The translations under genes were made by a program, and so were the position numbers. DNA of 64,000 nucleotides, taken from Viola odorata (Eukaryota > Streptophyta > Magnoliopsida > Malpighiales > Violaceae). The stretch's first letter is position 1; the number at the start of each line of letters is the position of its first letter. The notes beneath the pieces are model-generated. The model saw nothing but the letters and a program-made list of their open reading frames with translations, made no database searches and was not told the DNA's origin. Positions 50,453-63,720 of the stretch are shown here, piece by piece. The DNA is taken from positions 4,781,501 through 4,845,500 of the forward strand of contig OY829544.1 in NCBI GenBank assembly GCA_963691705.1, given 5' to 3'.

Positions 50453-53400
50453 ATGATGCCGAAACCAGGAGGTGCTGCAATGGCTTGGAATGTGTTCAAG
50501 TTCTGTACGGCACTGCGCGCTCTTGGTTCTGTCATGATTGTGTTGGTCCTTGGCATCGTCGGTGTCACATATTATGTTATTGTCATAGCCAATTATGGCC
50601 CAGCTCTATTTCATGGCGGCTTTGATTCAGTTGTTTCTGTTGCTGTCTTGCTTTTGTTCCATCCCTTGGTAAGTTTCCATGCCATCATCCATTTTGTTAA
50701 ATTTCAATGTACCGTCTTTTTGCTTGTGCTGGTATTCATTACTTTACGCCTGGTTATTTTGCAAGCACAAAATGAAAAGGGTAGTTTTTGGTTTGTGATC
50801 TTTGCCTTCGTTTTTGTGTTTAGCATGTCCGATATAGTTCTGACTTGGTTTGTTGTTGAAGTTTGTTTATGGAAGTGTAACATTCTTAGTTGAGGACCAT
50901 TTATTTGTGTGTGTGTGTTGGGGGGTGGGGGTGTGTTCCTTTACTTTGTATGTTATTCAGCAAGTTGCAACATTCAGCATTTTCTGTCCAAAGAGGAACG
51001 CAAATACGAATTTAGGGTATGATGATGAGCCTACCATTTCCAAGTCAGCTGCTTGTTTTTCCAAGATTCTTTGTTTCTGATTTCCATATGTTACGCATGG
51101 CTCATAGTTTCTCATGGAAATTTAGGAGTGAAATATAGTACTATCATAAGCAATGGTTTTCTGTGGAAAGAAGTTGTATTTGATTAGGTTTATAGTTCCT
51201 TTTTTCTTCTTGGAGTGATCATACAATGAAGCTGAGATGAAATTCAATATAAATTCTTAGAATTTAATTTATCATTTTTCCAAAGTTTTAACTATTGGTT
51301 CACAGAGTTTTAACTGCTGGAAGATTTGATTAACTTACGAGACTTTTGGTCAAAGTTTTCTTATGTGTTAATTGCATTAGTTGATGATAATAAAGTCGTG
51401 CAACTTCAGAAATTTCTCATTTCGATCTTGTTTGGCCCAATGCATAAAAGGAAACGATTTATCTGCCAACCACTGTGGCAGGTGAGCACTATGTATATCA
51501 ACCCGTGATTAATGGATGGTAGACATCTGTCACGTCACTGACCAGTAACATGGGTGGAAGATTGGTTAAAAGCTTTTAGTGAAGCATAGTATTTTTTATT
51601 TGTCTACATGAATATGTTTTTCTGTGGTAATTACACAAAGAGTTCTGGAATACTTAATTTGTACGGCTGAAATTTCGATCATGCAGCTAGTTATGCTGTT
51701 ATGGAGCTACTTCGCCACTATTCTAACAGATCCAGGCGGTGTCCCAATGAGTTGGAACCCATCACTAGATGTTGAGAGTGGTGACATAAATCCATTGGTT
51801 GGGTTAGAAAGTAGTGGTGCAGATTCAGGTTTAAATCAGTCATCTATACTCATTGAGCCTGCAAATCCAGGGATGCGATTCTGTCGAAAGTGCAACCAGT
51901 TTAAACCACCTCGCTGCCATCACTGTTCTGTTTGTATGTGCTTCCTCTAAAAGCCATTTCACACTGTCCTTCTTGATGAAGATATGTTAATCTCTTCAAT
52001 TGGTTCCAGGTGGGAGGTGTATATTGAAAATGGATCATCACTGTGTTTGGGTTGTTAACTGTGTTGGCGCATTGAACTACAAGTATTTCCTTCTTTTCTT
52101 GGTATGGTAATTGTATTCAGTTATTCATTCTTTTGATGCACTATATATAGACTATAGAACAACTATTTTTATAGATAATGTTTGAGTGAGCCACAATCTC
52201 AACTCCATTCTTCGTAATATAGCTGAAACAAGCTACTAGTTTAGTTTTTAATGTCTTCTCCACCGATTTGACCTTCATAGCCATGTACCAAAAGTTTTTC
52301 AACAATGTGGTTCTGACTATAAAGCAGTGGACTAATCTGTATGCTTAGAGTTGTGGTTCGGATAAATAAATACATGGATGCATGGCACCTAGGTAGAGTT
52401 TGTCAGTCCTAAAAGTAATGGTAAACAAAGCAGCATAATGCTCTTATTTGCTCCCTAGAATAGTAATATATTTTTAGAATTTTCTTTTGATTCATTAGTT
52501 GTCCTCCTTTTTTCATCCTAAGTGGCACTGTTTGTTCACTCTGTCTATGGTTTATGGCAATTGAATTGCTCTGCAATTTAATATCTGATTTTCTCGACTC
52601 TAGTTGCTCTTCTTCTTCTTTTTTAACTTTTGCAAGCTCATTCTTTAGGTCACAATAATTTCAACTTATGATCAACAATGGAGAAAAGGTTTCTCCTTTC
52701 TTGATAATTTGAAATTTCCCACTAACGTTTATTCATATCATTGTTGCTGTATGAAGGACGGGCTTAATATAGCTTGCATAAAGAAATTAGTTGCAAACAC
52801 TCCTAAAGATGACCGTTGCTATTGTCTGTTGAGGCATATGTAAAGCACAAATAATTCCCATCAGTTTTTAGGCGTTCCATCCAGTCATTCTAGACACCCA
52901 TGCTTTTTTTTGTTGTGGTGGTGGTTGTTGCTTTTACGAGAGCAGTTGGCATGGTATGCTTGCATACATAAAGGAGTTATTGCACAGAAAATGATTCTAA
53001 GTAAATGCCCACGAAAGAACTGAATTTGATTTTCTTCTTCTGTTTGCTTATGCAGTTTTACACATTTCTTGAAACAACTCTCGTTACTGTATCTTTATTT
53101 CGGCTTTTTATGGCGTTTCTTGGTGATGGTGAAATACCAGGAGCACCAGGAACCCTTGTTGCCAACTTTATTACATTTGGTAAGTTAATCAGTAATTCAT
53201 TTGTTATACTTTATTCATTAATGTTTTATATTCTTATCATTATTGTTCTTTCCAATTATTTCAGTTTTGAACTTATCATTTGCATTGAGTATAATGGGCT
53301 TCCTGATTATGCACATAACATTGGTACTTGCCAACACCACCACTATTGAGGTGATGACTTCAGCTACATGTTGCATTTGTTTGCCGTGTATTAGCTATAT

Positions 53401-54584
53401 TGAGGTAATGACTCTGGCCACCATCTTTCACAAAATTCTTAAATGGGAAAACTTGTTGTTTTCAGGCATATGAGAAAAGTACCAACCCCAAGTGGCGTTA
53501 TGACCTTGGCCGAAAGGAAAACTTTGAACAGGTTACTTTTTTTGTTTTTGGTTTCTGTGTATTTAAGTTCTCTTGGTATTTTCCGATTTAGCAGTGCTTT
53601 CTGCATCCAAGTTTATACACCACCTTTAGTTACTAACTTGATTTTGAAGTAACTCCAGATATAAACTAAATTCCTAAATGTTATGTGTTTCATATTGTTA
53701 TGTTCCCTGTGGGAAATTCCTCAATTCACATCCATTTGCCACTATAATTGAGTTGAGTGAAATTATAAGTTGTAAACTGTAACCTGTAACCTGGTAACTT
53801 TGTGTTTTTTTACTCCACTGCAAAGTTTTAGTTATTTAAGTCCGAACCAATACTTATCCCCACTTCTTATTCGTCTACTTATTTTAGTGATTCCTTTCAC
53901 TAAGCTGGGTTTTATGAAATAAATTATAATTAGAGACTGCTGACACTGGCATTTGCCAAGCTGCAAGAACTTTTTTTACCAAACACTTGCTGAGACAATA
54001 TCTTTGTTAGAGTGCTGGCAAGCCCTTGATGGGACTGTGGCATATTGACAATTTGTTCTATAGGTTATTTGTGTTCATACCAATGCGAGATTGAATGCAT
54101 CCTGATTCGGAGCCTTTCTGGTATTAAATGCCCTTTGGGCGCTCCCCTAGGCTCTCAGAAAAGTCAAGGCTTTGCCATGGCGCCTCTGAGATGTTACCTC
54201 AATTAAGAGCCCTAGATTTAAGATTAAAAAGTAGGCAAATGTCACATTCTTTTCTTTCCACTCTCATTTTTCTTACTCTGGTGTGCTTTTTGTTCATTTA
54301 TTTTTACAACTACTATCATTTTCTCTCTTGCTTTGACACTTATTTTTTCATCACATTTATGGTTCTGTAGATTAGTGATATAGCAACTAAGTTAGAACCT
54401 ATTCATGCAAATTACTTTGTTGACAGTGATAGCAGGTCCTTCTTTCTATTATCAGGTGTTTGGGAAAGATGCGAGATACTGGTTCATCCCTGCTTATTCT
54501 GGGCATGATTTGAAGCACATGCCCATGCTTCATGGTTTTGAATATCCAACAAGAACTGAGTTTGATGAGCTCCAGCAGCTGTAG
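50453..54584 (+). CDS. DHHC-type protein S-acyltransferase (PAT13/PAT14-like)
   Basis: The product (319 aa) is an integral membrane enzyme that palmitoylates cysteines on target proteins, in Golgi or vesicle membranes for its Arabidopsis relatives. The seven exons are 50453-50668, 51687-51933, 52010-52101, 53056-53179, 53265-53350, 53466-53531 and 54456-54584, all GT-AG and in phase. Two membrane spans lie in exon 1 and at the start of exon 2. The Cys-rich domain reads [20 protein letters not shown] and RCILK, with the catalytic DHHC at residues 163-166 ([18 protein letters not shown]). Two more spans lie in exons 4 and 5, followed by the TTxE-type NTTTIEAYE and the [17 protein letters not shown] tail motif. 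The ATG at 50453 starts two residues before an alternative frame match; family similarity begins at [14 protein letters not shown]. The gene converges on CULLIN1. Confidence 0.95.
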
Positions 54585-55734
54585 CACTTTTTGGAACATG
54601 GGCGACATTAGACTGTAATTCTCGTTCATTTAGGTCAACATCCCTCTTGCGCCCAGCAGGGTGGTACCTTAACGAGTGAAACGGCATTTGCTTGCACGCA
54701 GCAGATTTGGTGCATTCTTTTTGCTCTAATAGCCTGCTGACAGATTTTGGACTTGGTTGGTGGTACATTGGTATGATTCTCGATAAGTCAGGTGCTCCGT
54801 GCAGCTCTCTTCAGAAGATGTACCGGTCTTGATGTAGATGGATGATATGGTGGAATTGTAATGAAAGAGAACGAATTTATGTTTGTAAAGTTTGTTTAAT
54901 TAGTGAAAATATGATAAACTTGGCAATGTCTTGTTGCTTGCTCAAAAAAGAAGTTTCTTTTGTATCGAAAAACCCCACCGTGGCTGTCCTTATTAGCGCC
55001 GCTTGCAGTTCTTTGTTTTGCATTTGTAGAAGATAAAATAGAATTGTGACAAATTCTCTTAGATTAACATGACAAATTAAGGTAGGTACCAAAGATGTTG
55101 TCAATGACATTTGCCGATATTTTCTTCAGCTTCCATGCACAAGCTGAGGAAAATCTCTGCATCCTGAGAAATAGTACCGAAGAATGCTATTCTAATTTAT
55201 GGTGTAAACCCAGAATATGTAAACATAGACTATGATAAAAAAAAATTATGATGGTATAAATCAATTTATTACTTCAACTACATGCCCCCAGCCAATCAAA
55301 ATCAAGATAGTAAATAGTAAATGAAAATGCAACACAGTAAAGCAAGGAACATCCATCCATCAAGATCTACAACAGGCCAGTTAAGAAAGTTGTCCTCCCA
55401 TTAACTTTTTTCCTTAAATAAAATGTTACACCTACTAGTATATTATAGTAGTAGTAACTGACTGGTGCGATAGATTTAGAAGAATAGAACCACTGCACAA
55501 AACTGCCTCTCCCTAATAAGCCAAAATGTACAAAACTTCTTTTAAATCTTCCTCCTTCCACTTTTACTAATAATAATATCCCACTGCAACTAAAGCATCA
55601 TTTACAGCAGCAATTTTTAGAACTTCAAATCAATTCAACTGTATAACTCTTCTTATCCTCCATCTACTCCACCGCCCCCCCTTCAGCAAAACAATCCAAA
55701 ACGATCCAGCTTTCCGCAATCAGCAAGTAGAAAA
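54585..55734. other. Shared 3' flank of two convergent genes
   Basis: It contains the acyltransferase 3' UTR (to about 55050) and the CULLIN1 3' UTR (from about 55250). The AT-rich middle probably holds both polyadenylation regions. No ORF is worth naming. Confidence 0.6.
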
Positions 55735-58700
55735 CTAAGCCAGATATCTGAAAGTATTTGGATTCTCCTTGTCTCTTTCCAAGTAGTCCCGGGAGATCAA
55801 ATCTTCAATCCGCTTCTTGATAGCTTTGATGTCAGGCTGACAATTCCAAACAAATCATGAAATTAGAGGGATGCTATTTGCCAAATTTTCTATGGACTAT
55901 TTGGAAAGTTATTAAAGAGGAACAAAAAGTATATGCTATACCTTGAACATGCGGCTCAACTGCTCAACACACTCCATGACCAGTTGTTGATGACCCAAGA
56001 CTTTCCTGCTCTTCATTATACGCACAATTGCAGCATCAATGGCATATCGCCTGTCTTTGTCCACATCTTCAATGACTTTCTTCCTTTCATCCAGTGGTGG
56101 AAGAGGAACCTGCAATAGGACACAATGCAAAACCATATTCGAACCTCCTCATTCATTCCATGAAGAAAAAAAGGCCAACCTACAGTTTTAAGTTTTCATG
56201 AGAAAATTACAGACCTTAATTCTCCTCAGTCTGTCAGTGAACTTGCCATTAAACTCAAAGGAGTCTGACGGGGAAACAGTCTTCGATTCTGGATCCTTTT
56301 TAAGGAGCTTGTGCTTGTTACATGAGAGGGAATGCAGCAATCTAACCAAATCCTCACTGGACAAGTTTGTCTGAGTCATTATCTCCGAAAAGCTAAGTCT
56401 ATCGACAGAGTTGAAAAGCATAAGGATAGCAGCCTGTAGAAAATAGACAACAATCCCACAATCAGAATTATTCGTTTCAAATACAATAAGTGAATAATGT
56501 TCAAATAAACCCAAATTAACTCCTACAACACTAGATTTCTGCATAAAGTTACCTGATAAGTGGACACAACCAACTCATAACCCTTTTGGTTGTCAAACCT
56601 GGCATTAATAATGCAAGATCCAAGTGAGTAAATCCATGTCAGTTTTCTATGCTTGCTTTTTTGGTCATAGAATTCCCTGAAAACTTCAACACCCCTGGCC
56701 TGGAAGGAAAAAAATGCAGTATTTTCTTTTTCAGAATAACAGAAGATCACAATGGCAGTTCCCGCCATCCAAAGGATAAAAGTAAAGATGTTTACCAACT
56801 CTGCAGGAAGGTTGAGATCAGAGGACTTGTAGCTAGGCCAGAATCCAGTTGTGAGAACATTAACTGACAAATCAATCCCAGGATGTACGTTTGGGTTATT
56901 GCTGAGATATTCCTCAAAGCTGCTCTGATTATCCCTCGCCAGGGTCAAATCTGTAACCTGAAAGACCCAAGATAAATGACACTAAGTAACATTAACATGA
57001 ACAATGTATATTAACAACTTTTCCCCTAAACACTAACTCACCATTCCCTCCATTTTGGATGTGAACTGTCCCCCACACTGCTGCTTCAGTTTTGTAAGAA
57101 TACTCCTTTCATGAGCATCATTACCAGACCGGTCAAAAAGAAGACGACGAGCAAGCTTTTTCCTGTGAAATGGGAGAACAAGAACAGTTATGTAAATGAA
57201 TAAATTAACAAAGAAATAACAAGTTCAAACATGTAGGAAGTTATCACCCGCACAAGTTTACTTTACCTGTAGAATTCAGCAAAAAGGTCCTTGTCGCTAA
57301 TGTATGCAAGAAGCTTAACTACCTGTCAAAAATCAATGGCATAGTTTATTGATGTGATCACAGTATAGACAAAAAAATATTAGGTTCAAGAGAATGAATA
57401 GTTGATAATAATTGACAAATTTTATAACTCACCTTTTCCAGTGTTTCTTCAATGGCTTCATCACTCAGCTTATCACTTCCACCCTTCCTAAGAATGACAT
57501 CACAAAAGCTTGCCAGAAGTTCAGCACTTGAACTTCCAGAAACTGTTTTGTTGCAAAATACCTCAAATGCCTCTTTCATGGCCTGTTAAACAATGGCAAA
57601 GAGGATAATTAAGCGAGAACGGTTTTAAAAGCCAAAAAAAAACACACAAGAAAAAAGGTTCTACACACAAACCTTGTGAAACAAAGTGTGATTTTGAAAG
57701 CAATCTCCCACGTATACCATATACTTGTCATGCAGTGCAATAATCTTCTTGATAAGCTGAAAACCACACATATTAAGTCAAGTGTCGGCCTTCCAATATT
57801 TATAAAATAATAAACATTAAAAGAAAAATTTACCTGTTCCTGTGCAGTACCAGATGCAGCCTGGCCACTTACAGCATCATCAGCCTGCTGGACTAGGACC
57901 ATTCCTTCAGAAGTTATGTGCTGCACAATGACAAGTGTTGGTTATCTACACAAGCAACCAAATTTTTTGGCCAGCAAAGAGTATATATGCAGAAGAACAA
58001 CCAACCTGCTTGAATTCCGTAGCAACTGGTTCCAAGCCTTTGGGAACCTTATGGTACAGCCTATACATTCTAGACAGATCCTCAACCTGAAATGAGGTTG
58101 GCAATAAAGGGATCAATATATCAAATCGCAAGAGAATATGAAACAGATAAACCAATGCCAAAATTAAGTATACCTTGTCATCTCTAAGCAAAGCACGGCA
58201 TCCAGAATTCTCCTTCTCAAGAAGTGGAGTTGCATGGACTACCAACAACTCGTGTTGCACTTTCTACAATCCAAGAATATAATTAATAGAGTTGGCAATT
58301 CAGAAATTGAGGCTAGCATCTAATTAGACCACAGCTGACCAGGTATCAAATTGTATCCCCACAATAGTAAGTACAAGAGTAAAATTCCAGCATGGAAGAC
58401 ATGAATTGACAAACCCTTAGTCCTAGACCCCTATTATAGTAATCAGTTCACTGATAGCCATGCCAGTAGGAAGCATAACATCAAAACTACTGTCAGTTCG
58501 ACATCCCTAAGACAAATCACCCTTTATGTATGCATATATATCAGTTTAGATGCAGTCCTAAAAGAAACTCCCAGGCTCCCATTCAAGAAATACGAAATTC
58601 ACAACTCACCTCGACTAATTTTTGCTCACTGCTTGAATGAAAATAATGAGAAACTCTGTCCCTTTCCTTCTTCAAGCATTCCTCAGCCTACAATTTCTTG

Positions 58701-59925
58701 ATCTGTTAGAATAAACAAGTTAATCTTAAAACTTAAAAGCAAGAAAGAAGACTGGTACTTGCCTTTAGCATGTAGTCAGGGCAAGAATCCTCCATAATCC
58801 AACTCGATGCCTTAAGTGAGTAGTAGTTTCCAGTGTCAACAAGCATGTGAGCTTCAAAATCCTCTTCATAATGATTCATCTGTCCCATTCCAATCTCCAC
58901 AAATATACCAAGAACATTCTTCAAGAGCGCTCTGTCGATCTGCTCTCCCTCCCTTTCTTTGTTGATCTGATATATAGAAGGTATGGTTACTTATCTTCTC
59001 TGAAGAAAAACTGTTACGAAGTGGGCAACTTGCACAAATAACTTACCACTGCCAGCACAGCATCTTTAACTTGACCACATATATCCATGTAAACCTGAGA
59101 TGGGACATGAACAAAGAATCATTTACAGAAAAGACTGCTTGAGATTTGGTCTTATAAATGAGCCATTAAGAGTCTTCAATTTCATACGAGACATTAAGCA
59201 GAACTGTACCAGATCACGGAAGCAAGTCAGCCCAACATCATTAAGTGGAGCAAATGATCTCCGAGCAATAAAGTAACGATCAAGATAATGGAAGAAACGC
59301 GACAGCCATCGAACCATAACTTTATGATTAGCCCATCTATTTACAAGTTCCCTCAGCATAAACTCATCATGCTTCTCTTTAATAGCAGGCAACACCTGAT
59401 GTTCAAACACCAGCGAATATATGATTAGCCGGCATATGAAAAGAACATTAAAACAATATCAACTCATCAATGGATGGCAAGCTAGTAGTCTAAGAGAAAT
59501 GGTACAGTATTAATCATTCCAATCAAGATAATTTTGAAACCACAAAAGCTTAATAGGTAACATTGTCAATCCACCATACCGTTGAAGTAATATATTCTTC
59601 GAATGCTTCCTTGTACTTATCATAAAGTTGTTGGGAATAGTCATTTGGGGGCTTCTGTGTGCACATGTTATAAATTGTTCTGTAATGCAAGGTGAAAATC
59701 AATAAAAATGCTACAGATTACAAAAAAAACTATATCCATCTAGCCTCAAATGAAAGCAACTTTTATTCACTTAGAAAAGAAAACATACGTGTATAGCATC
59801 ATATACTCTTCTGAGTTGAACTGGTCTGGAGACCCCTCAAGAATCTCCTTCAGCTTTGTAATCCCCCTCTCCATATAGGCCCATCCATCCTCCAAACTTA
59901 TAGTCTTACGATCAGCAGAAGACAT
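55735..59925 (-). CDS. CUL1: CULLIN1, scaffold of SCF ubiquitin ligases
   Basis: The product (739 aa; Arabidopsis CUL1 738) holds SKP1/F-box adaptors at its N-terminus and the RBX1 RING protein at its C-terminus, serving auxin, jasmonate and cell-cycle SCF complexes. The 18 coding exons, 5' to 3', are 59789-59925, 59580-59679, 59210-59395, 59047-59094, 58763-58966, 58610-58687, 58174-58263, 58006-58086, 57834-57920, 57673-57756, 57433-57582, 57267-57322, 57042-57162, 56796-56957, 56553-56699, 56215-56433, 55942-56109 and 55735-55836. The N-terminal repeats include [20 protein letters not shown]. The cullin-homology part has [38 protein letters not shown] and [14 protein letters not shown]. 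The neddylation site is the Lys in VRIMKSRK (residue 683), and the protein ends in FRYLA. The intron after 58763 uses a GC donor. The sequence ttgcag-type acceptor just upstream of the ATG suggests a 5' UTR intron. Confidence 0.97.
58688..58762 (-). other. GC-AG intron in CULLIN1
   Basis: On the minus strand the exon ends atgctaaag and the intron begins gcaagtacc and ends ttgtag. The frame (SCPDYMLK then AEECLKKE) fits only this junction. The donor is a perfect AG|GCAAGT. Confidence 0.88.
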
Positions 59926-60417
59926 AATTGGAAAACTGTGAAATGACGAAACAACATATAATCAATCACCCATAGCAGTTACAAGTTAACCACAACACAA
60001 GTCCCCATAAAACAGGCAATGTACATGCTCAACAAACATAAGAAAATCAATCCGCGAAGCAAAACAATCCCCAAATTGCTAGCAGGATTAACAACAATAC
60101 GTCACCACAAGCAAAACGCATCATAAAAAAACCATAGATATACGAACTGCGAGTGTGGCACGGACATTTCGTCGGAACGGGAAAAAAGAAACAAACGGAT
60201 AACGCAAGTGAAGCAATGCGAGCAAGCGTTGGTGAGGTTAGTGTTTGTTGCTTGAATCGGTTCGACGTTGCTGGAAGCGAAAACCCTAAACCTAGAGAGA
60301 GAAAGATGCGTGGTCTGGTAGGTCTCTCTCTGAGAAATTGGCAAAACGGAGGTCTTCTTGTAATGGTTGTGTAAATAAAAGAAAAAGGTGTGCGAGACGA
60401 ATATCTATCTATATGCG
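59926..60417 (-). promoter_or_regulatory. CULLIN1 5' leader and proximal promoter
   Basis: Upstream of the ATG, an acceptor-like cag at about 59937 precedes ttttccaatt. A leader exon with agagagagacc and tctctctctagg pyrimidine/purine stretches probably lies at about 60280-60350. No TATA box is obvious. Confidence 0.4.
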
Positions 60418-60426
60418 ATTAATTAA

Positions 60427-61165
60427 GGAAAAAAGTAAAATAATGATAAATCACTACATTTGTAATTGAGTCAAATAAGCCATTGTATTTATATCACATG
60501 TCAGGATAAGTCACTACATTTGTAATTGAGTCAAATAAGCCACTGCATTTGTCAATTTGATCTACATTAGCCACTCATCCCTAAAAATAGTTATACCTTG
60601 TTTGGATATATCATAAGAATATGCTTACATGGTATTCTTTTTTAAATGACATGACATAAAAACCATGACCAACACTCATTTTTACAATTGAAAAATAAAA
60701 AGTTGGATCTCAAAAATAAATAAAATTGAGTGCACAAAAATAGTGGTTTATTATTTTGATCTTACTCGATGTTTTATCGTTAAAAAAAGGAATATTATTT
60801 TGATCTCGCTCGATTTTTTATTTTTGAATATTTTGATTCAACGTTTTATTTTTCTATTGCAAAAATGAATGTTGAGCATGATTTTTATGCCATGTCATTT
60901 AAAAAAAAATACTATGTAATCATAGTCTAATGATGTATCCAAACAAAGTATAAGGGATGAGTGGTTAATATAGATCAAATGGATAAATGCAGTGACTTAT
61001 TTGGCTCAATTACAAATGTAGTGGCTTATCTTGACATATGATACAAATGTAGTGGCTTATCCTAACATGTGATACAAATGTAGTGGCTTATTTGACTCAA
61101 TTATAAATTTAGTGACTTATCTTGACCTATGATACAAATGCAGGGGTGTATCTTAGCCTTTTTCC
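60427..61165. mobile_element. Fold-back MITE with 9-bp target duplication, 739 bp
   Basis: The flanking duplication attaattaa is identical at 60418-60426 and 61166-61174, nine bases as for Mutator-like elements. The ends ggaaaaaag and (reversed) ggaaaaagg are inverted. Nearly the whole element folds on itself: actacatttgta..gagtcaaataagcc, agatcaaatgg/ccactcatcccta, ttggatatatcat and atgacatg.cataaaaa.catg recur in mirror order on the two halves. The outer arms also contain short direct repeats of the atttgta...taagccact phrase. There is no ORF. It sits directly upstream of CULLIN1. Confidence 0.85.
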
Positions 61166-61509
61166 ATTAATTAATAATAATACTAGTCGGTTAAACGCAG
61201 AGGGGAAAACCTGGGCAAGTAAAATGACTCTTGCGGCTGAAATTCGTTGGATTTTACACGTCATGGCATGGTTGAGAGCCTATTTGACCAATGAGAAATA
61301 TTCGCTGAATATTTATAATTTTATACATTCGAAATTATTATTATAATACTATATTTTCCTACAAACTTACTTTTAAAAACCAATATATTGACTTTTAGCT
61401 TGTTATTATTATTTAGAGATTTACGTATGCATTTAGATTCTCAATTTCAATATCATTAATTCGTCATATATCATATAGATTTAAAACACTCATTTAACCA
61501 CTCAATATA

Positions 61510-61735
61510 GGGACCCCTCGTTCCCGATAGCAAATATGAATTTGGTGCATCGTATCAAAGGTTTTCTAAGCACTGCAGGATGTACTTTTTACGTTATTCA
61601 TATTTTTCGAGAAACTAACTGTGTAGCAGATGGGTTAGCCAATTTAGCTTTCGCGTAAGAGTTGGGGTTTCAATAGGTTGATATTGTTCCTCCAAATTTA
61701 ACCACGGTTATCAGTAGTGACAGATGAGGTATCTT
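61510..61735 (+). pseudogene. LINE retrotransposon remnant (RNase H C-terminal piece)
   Basis: One frame reads FYVIHIFRETNCVADGLANL, then AFA and a stop, then ELGFQ and another stop. The FRE.N.VAD.LAN motif is the end of the RNase H-like domain of plant non-LTR retrotransposons. Only this short 3' piece remains. Confidence 0.75.
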
Positions 61736-63720
61736 CTCCCGTCGTAATATAAGACATTAAGTTTCTTTTTTTTAAAAAAAAATAAAGGAATGTCGACATG
61801 AATCCAACTTCCAACCTTTTTTATAGACTTGATTTTTAAGGCACGTGTAGCGTTTCAACTTTTCTTTTGCTGGTCAGTTAGACCATATTGAAAAGATGAG
61901 ATTAAATAAATGCAAAAAATTGATTGATTTTTTTTTTCAGATATGAGAATTAAATTTTAATAATTTGATTAATATTACTTTTATAAACATAAGGGATTAA
62001 TCACGTGGGAATTTGATTGAAAAACTCATTTGAATACACGGATGGACAAAGGTTTTTTTTTTTATTATTTCTAACCAAATTTAGGTCTTTATTAAGTAGT
62101 ATTCATTTTCTCTTGAATTAATAAAACAAAAGTCATTTATTTTCCAAGAAAATAAATGACAATATTAAGTAACCTTATTATTTTTTATCCGCATTTTAAT
62201 AACAAACGATAGTATATGTAATTGATGATTATAACAATTATTAAAAGTCTCCCAAAAAAACAAGTAATAAAGTAACTAAGTAAACTAGCAATCATACCCA
62301 TTTTGTGAGCCCTCATTTTACTTAATCTGCATAATAATATATCCCCCCTATGTATGTTGAAGATCTTAAAATATGTTTAATCTAAATAAGATAAAGTAAT
62401 CATAGTTTTTCAATTTTAAATCAATACAAAAATTATGTCTCTACCATACAGTTATAATCACTTTAGTAATGTTAAACACAAAACTTAATTCATCATTCAT
62501 AGTGGACTTTATAAAAATCAGCAGAAAGAGTAATTTTGTAGAGTTTAGTTGAACTAAATTTACGAATACGGAAAAAAATATGAAATTTCATAAATGGAGG
62601 AGTTTTATTGAAAATATTTTACAAATATAAAACTAAATTAATTAGATTGAAAACTTTTTACAAATATAAAAACTAAACTAATCATGCAAAGGTATGAGTT
62701 TGTTTGACATTTTTTTACGAATACATGAATTAAATTAAGATGCTAGTTGACGACATATAATGTTAGCTATATTGGTATGGGACCGAAACTACAGTGAAAT
62801 CACTATAATTCAACCCCAATTTTCTTTAGAAGGATTAGATAATTTGCACACATATATATCCGAAGTACGCAACAAAGTTGGTTTATGACTCACTGTGACA
62901 ATCCAAAATCTTGTATTCAACTCTTGAAATAAGCAACTACTTTAAAATTCTAAAGGTATCACATAAGCCGGCTTTCAGGCTCTAACACAATGCGGCGTGG
63001 ATTAGTCTGATAAAAAAAAAATCTGGAATACCACATTATATAAAATAAAATGAAATATGTGAAACATTTTAATGAAATTATTTCAATTTTTTTAGTAAAT
63101 TGAAAACTAATCCACCAACATTGATTGTGATCAAGTGGTAACAGACTTGTCCACAGTTCACCTTTAACTAAGGTTTTAGGTTTGAGTATGAGGAACGGAG
63201 AAAACCACATTGGAAGAGTCGCCATCCTTTAGGCGCTCGACAGAGCTCGAACAGACTAAAAGACTGTCCTCCTCATGGTGTTGCTAAACTAAACACAAAA
63301 CACCGGCAAAAATATACCGGAAACTAGCAAAATTATGTTTTAGTCCACCAAAAAGTACATCTCCAACATACCTAATTTCATCTTAATCAAGCTGTAAAGA
63401 ACATATAAGAAGTTTATTTTTTCACGACCGCACATGATTTTGTTTTCAACCAAGCAACAACTGCATTACGACATCAAAATCTTCCACAAGACTCGACTGG
63501 TTTTTTACCAAAATCATAATCGAAACCTCCTCGAACTTTCCATCTTTCTATCAACGAAAATTGTTTCTAACTTCAAAACTTTACTAGATTAATCCTTGGC
63601 TCCTTGCTTTCACATCCCTTTCTGTTTCCCATCTCCAATTAACCGGGAATAGAAGAAACATTTCAGGGCCAATTCAGGATACAAGACAAGTGCGAACTTG
63701 CCATTCATACAATTCTCTTA
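61736..63720. other. AT-rich intergenic DNA
   Basis: No gene is recognised. At about 63120-63230 a segment has box A-like gatcaagtggtaacagac and box B-like ggtttgagtatg about 45 bases apart, which could be a tRNA-derived SINE. I rate that as possible only. Confidence 0.45.

Noticed and set aside
63118..63230. tRNA-derived SINE
   Set aside because: Box A-like and box B-like motifs are present but poorly matched, and no tail or target duplication was found.
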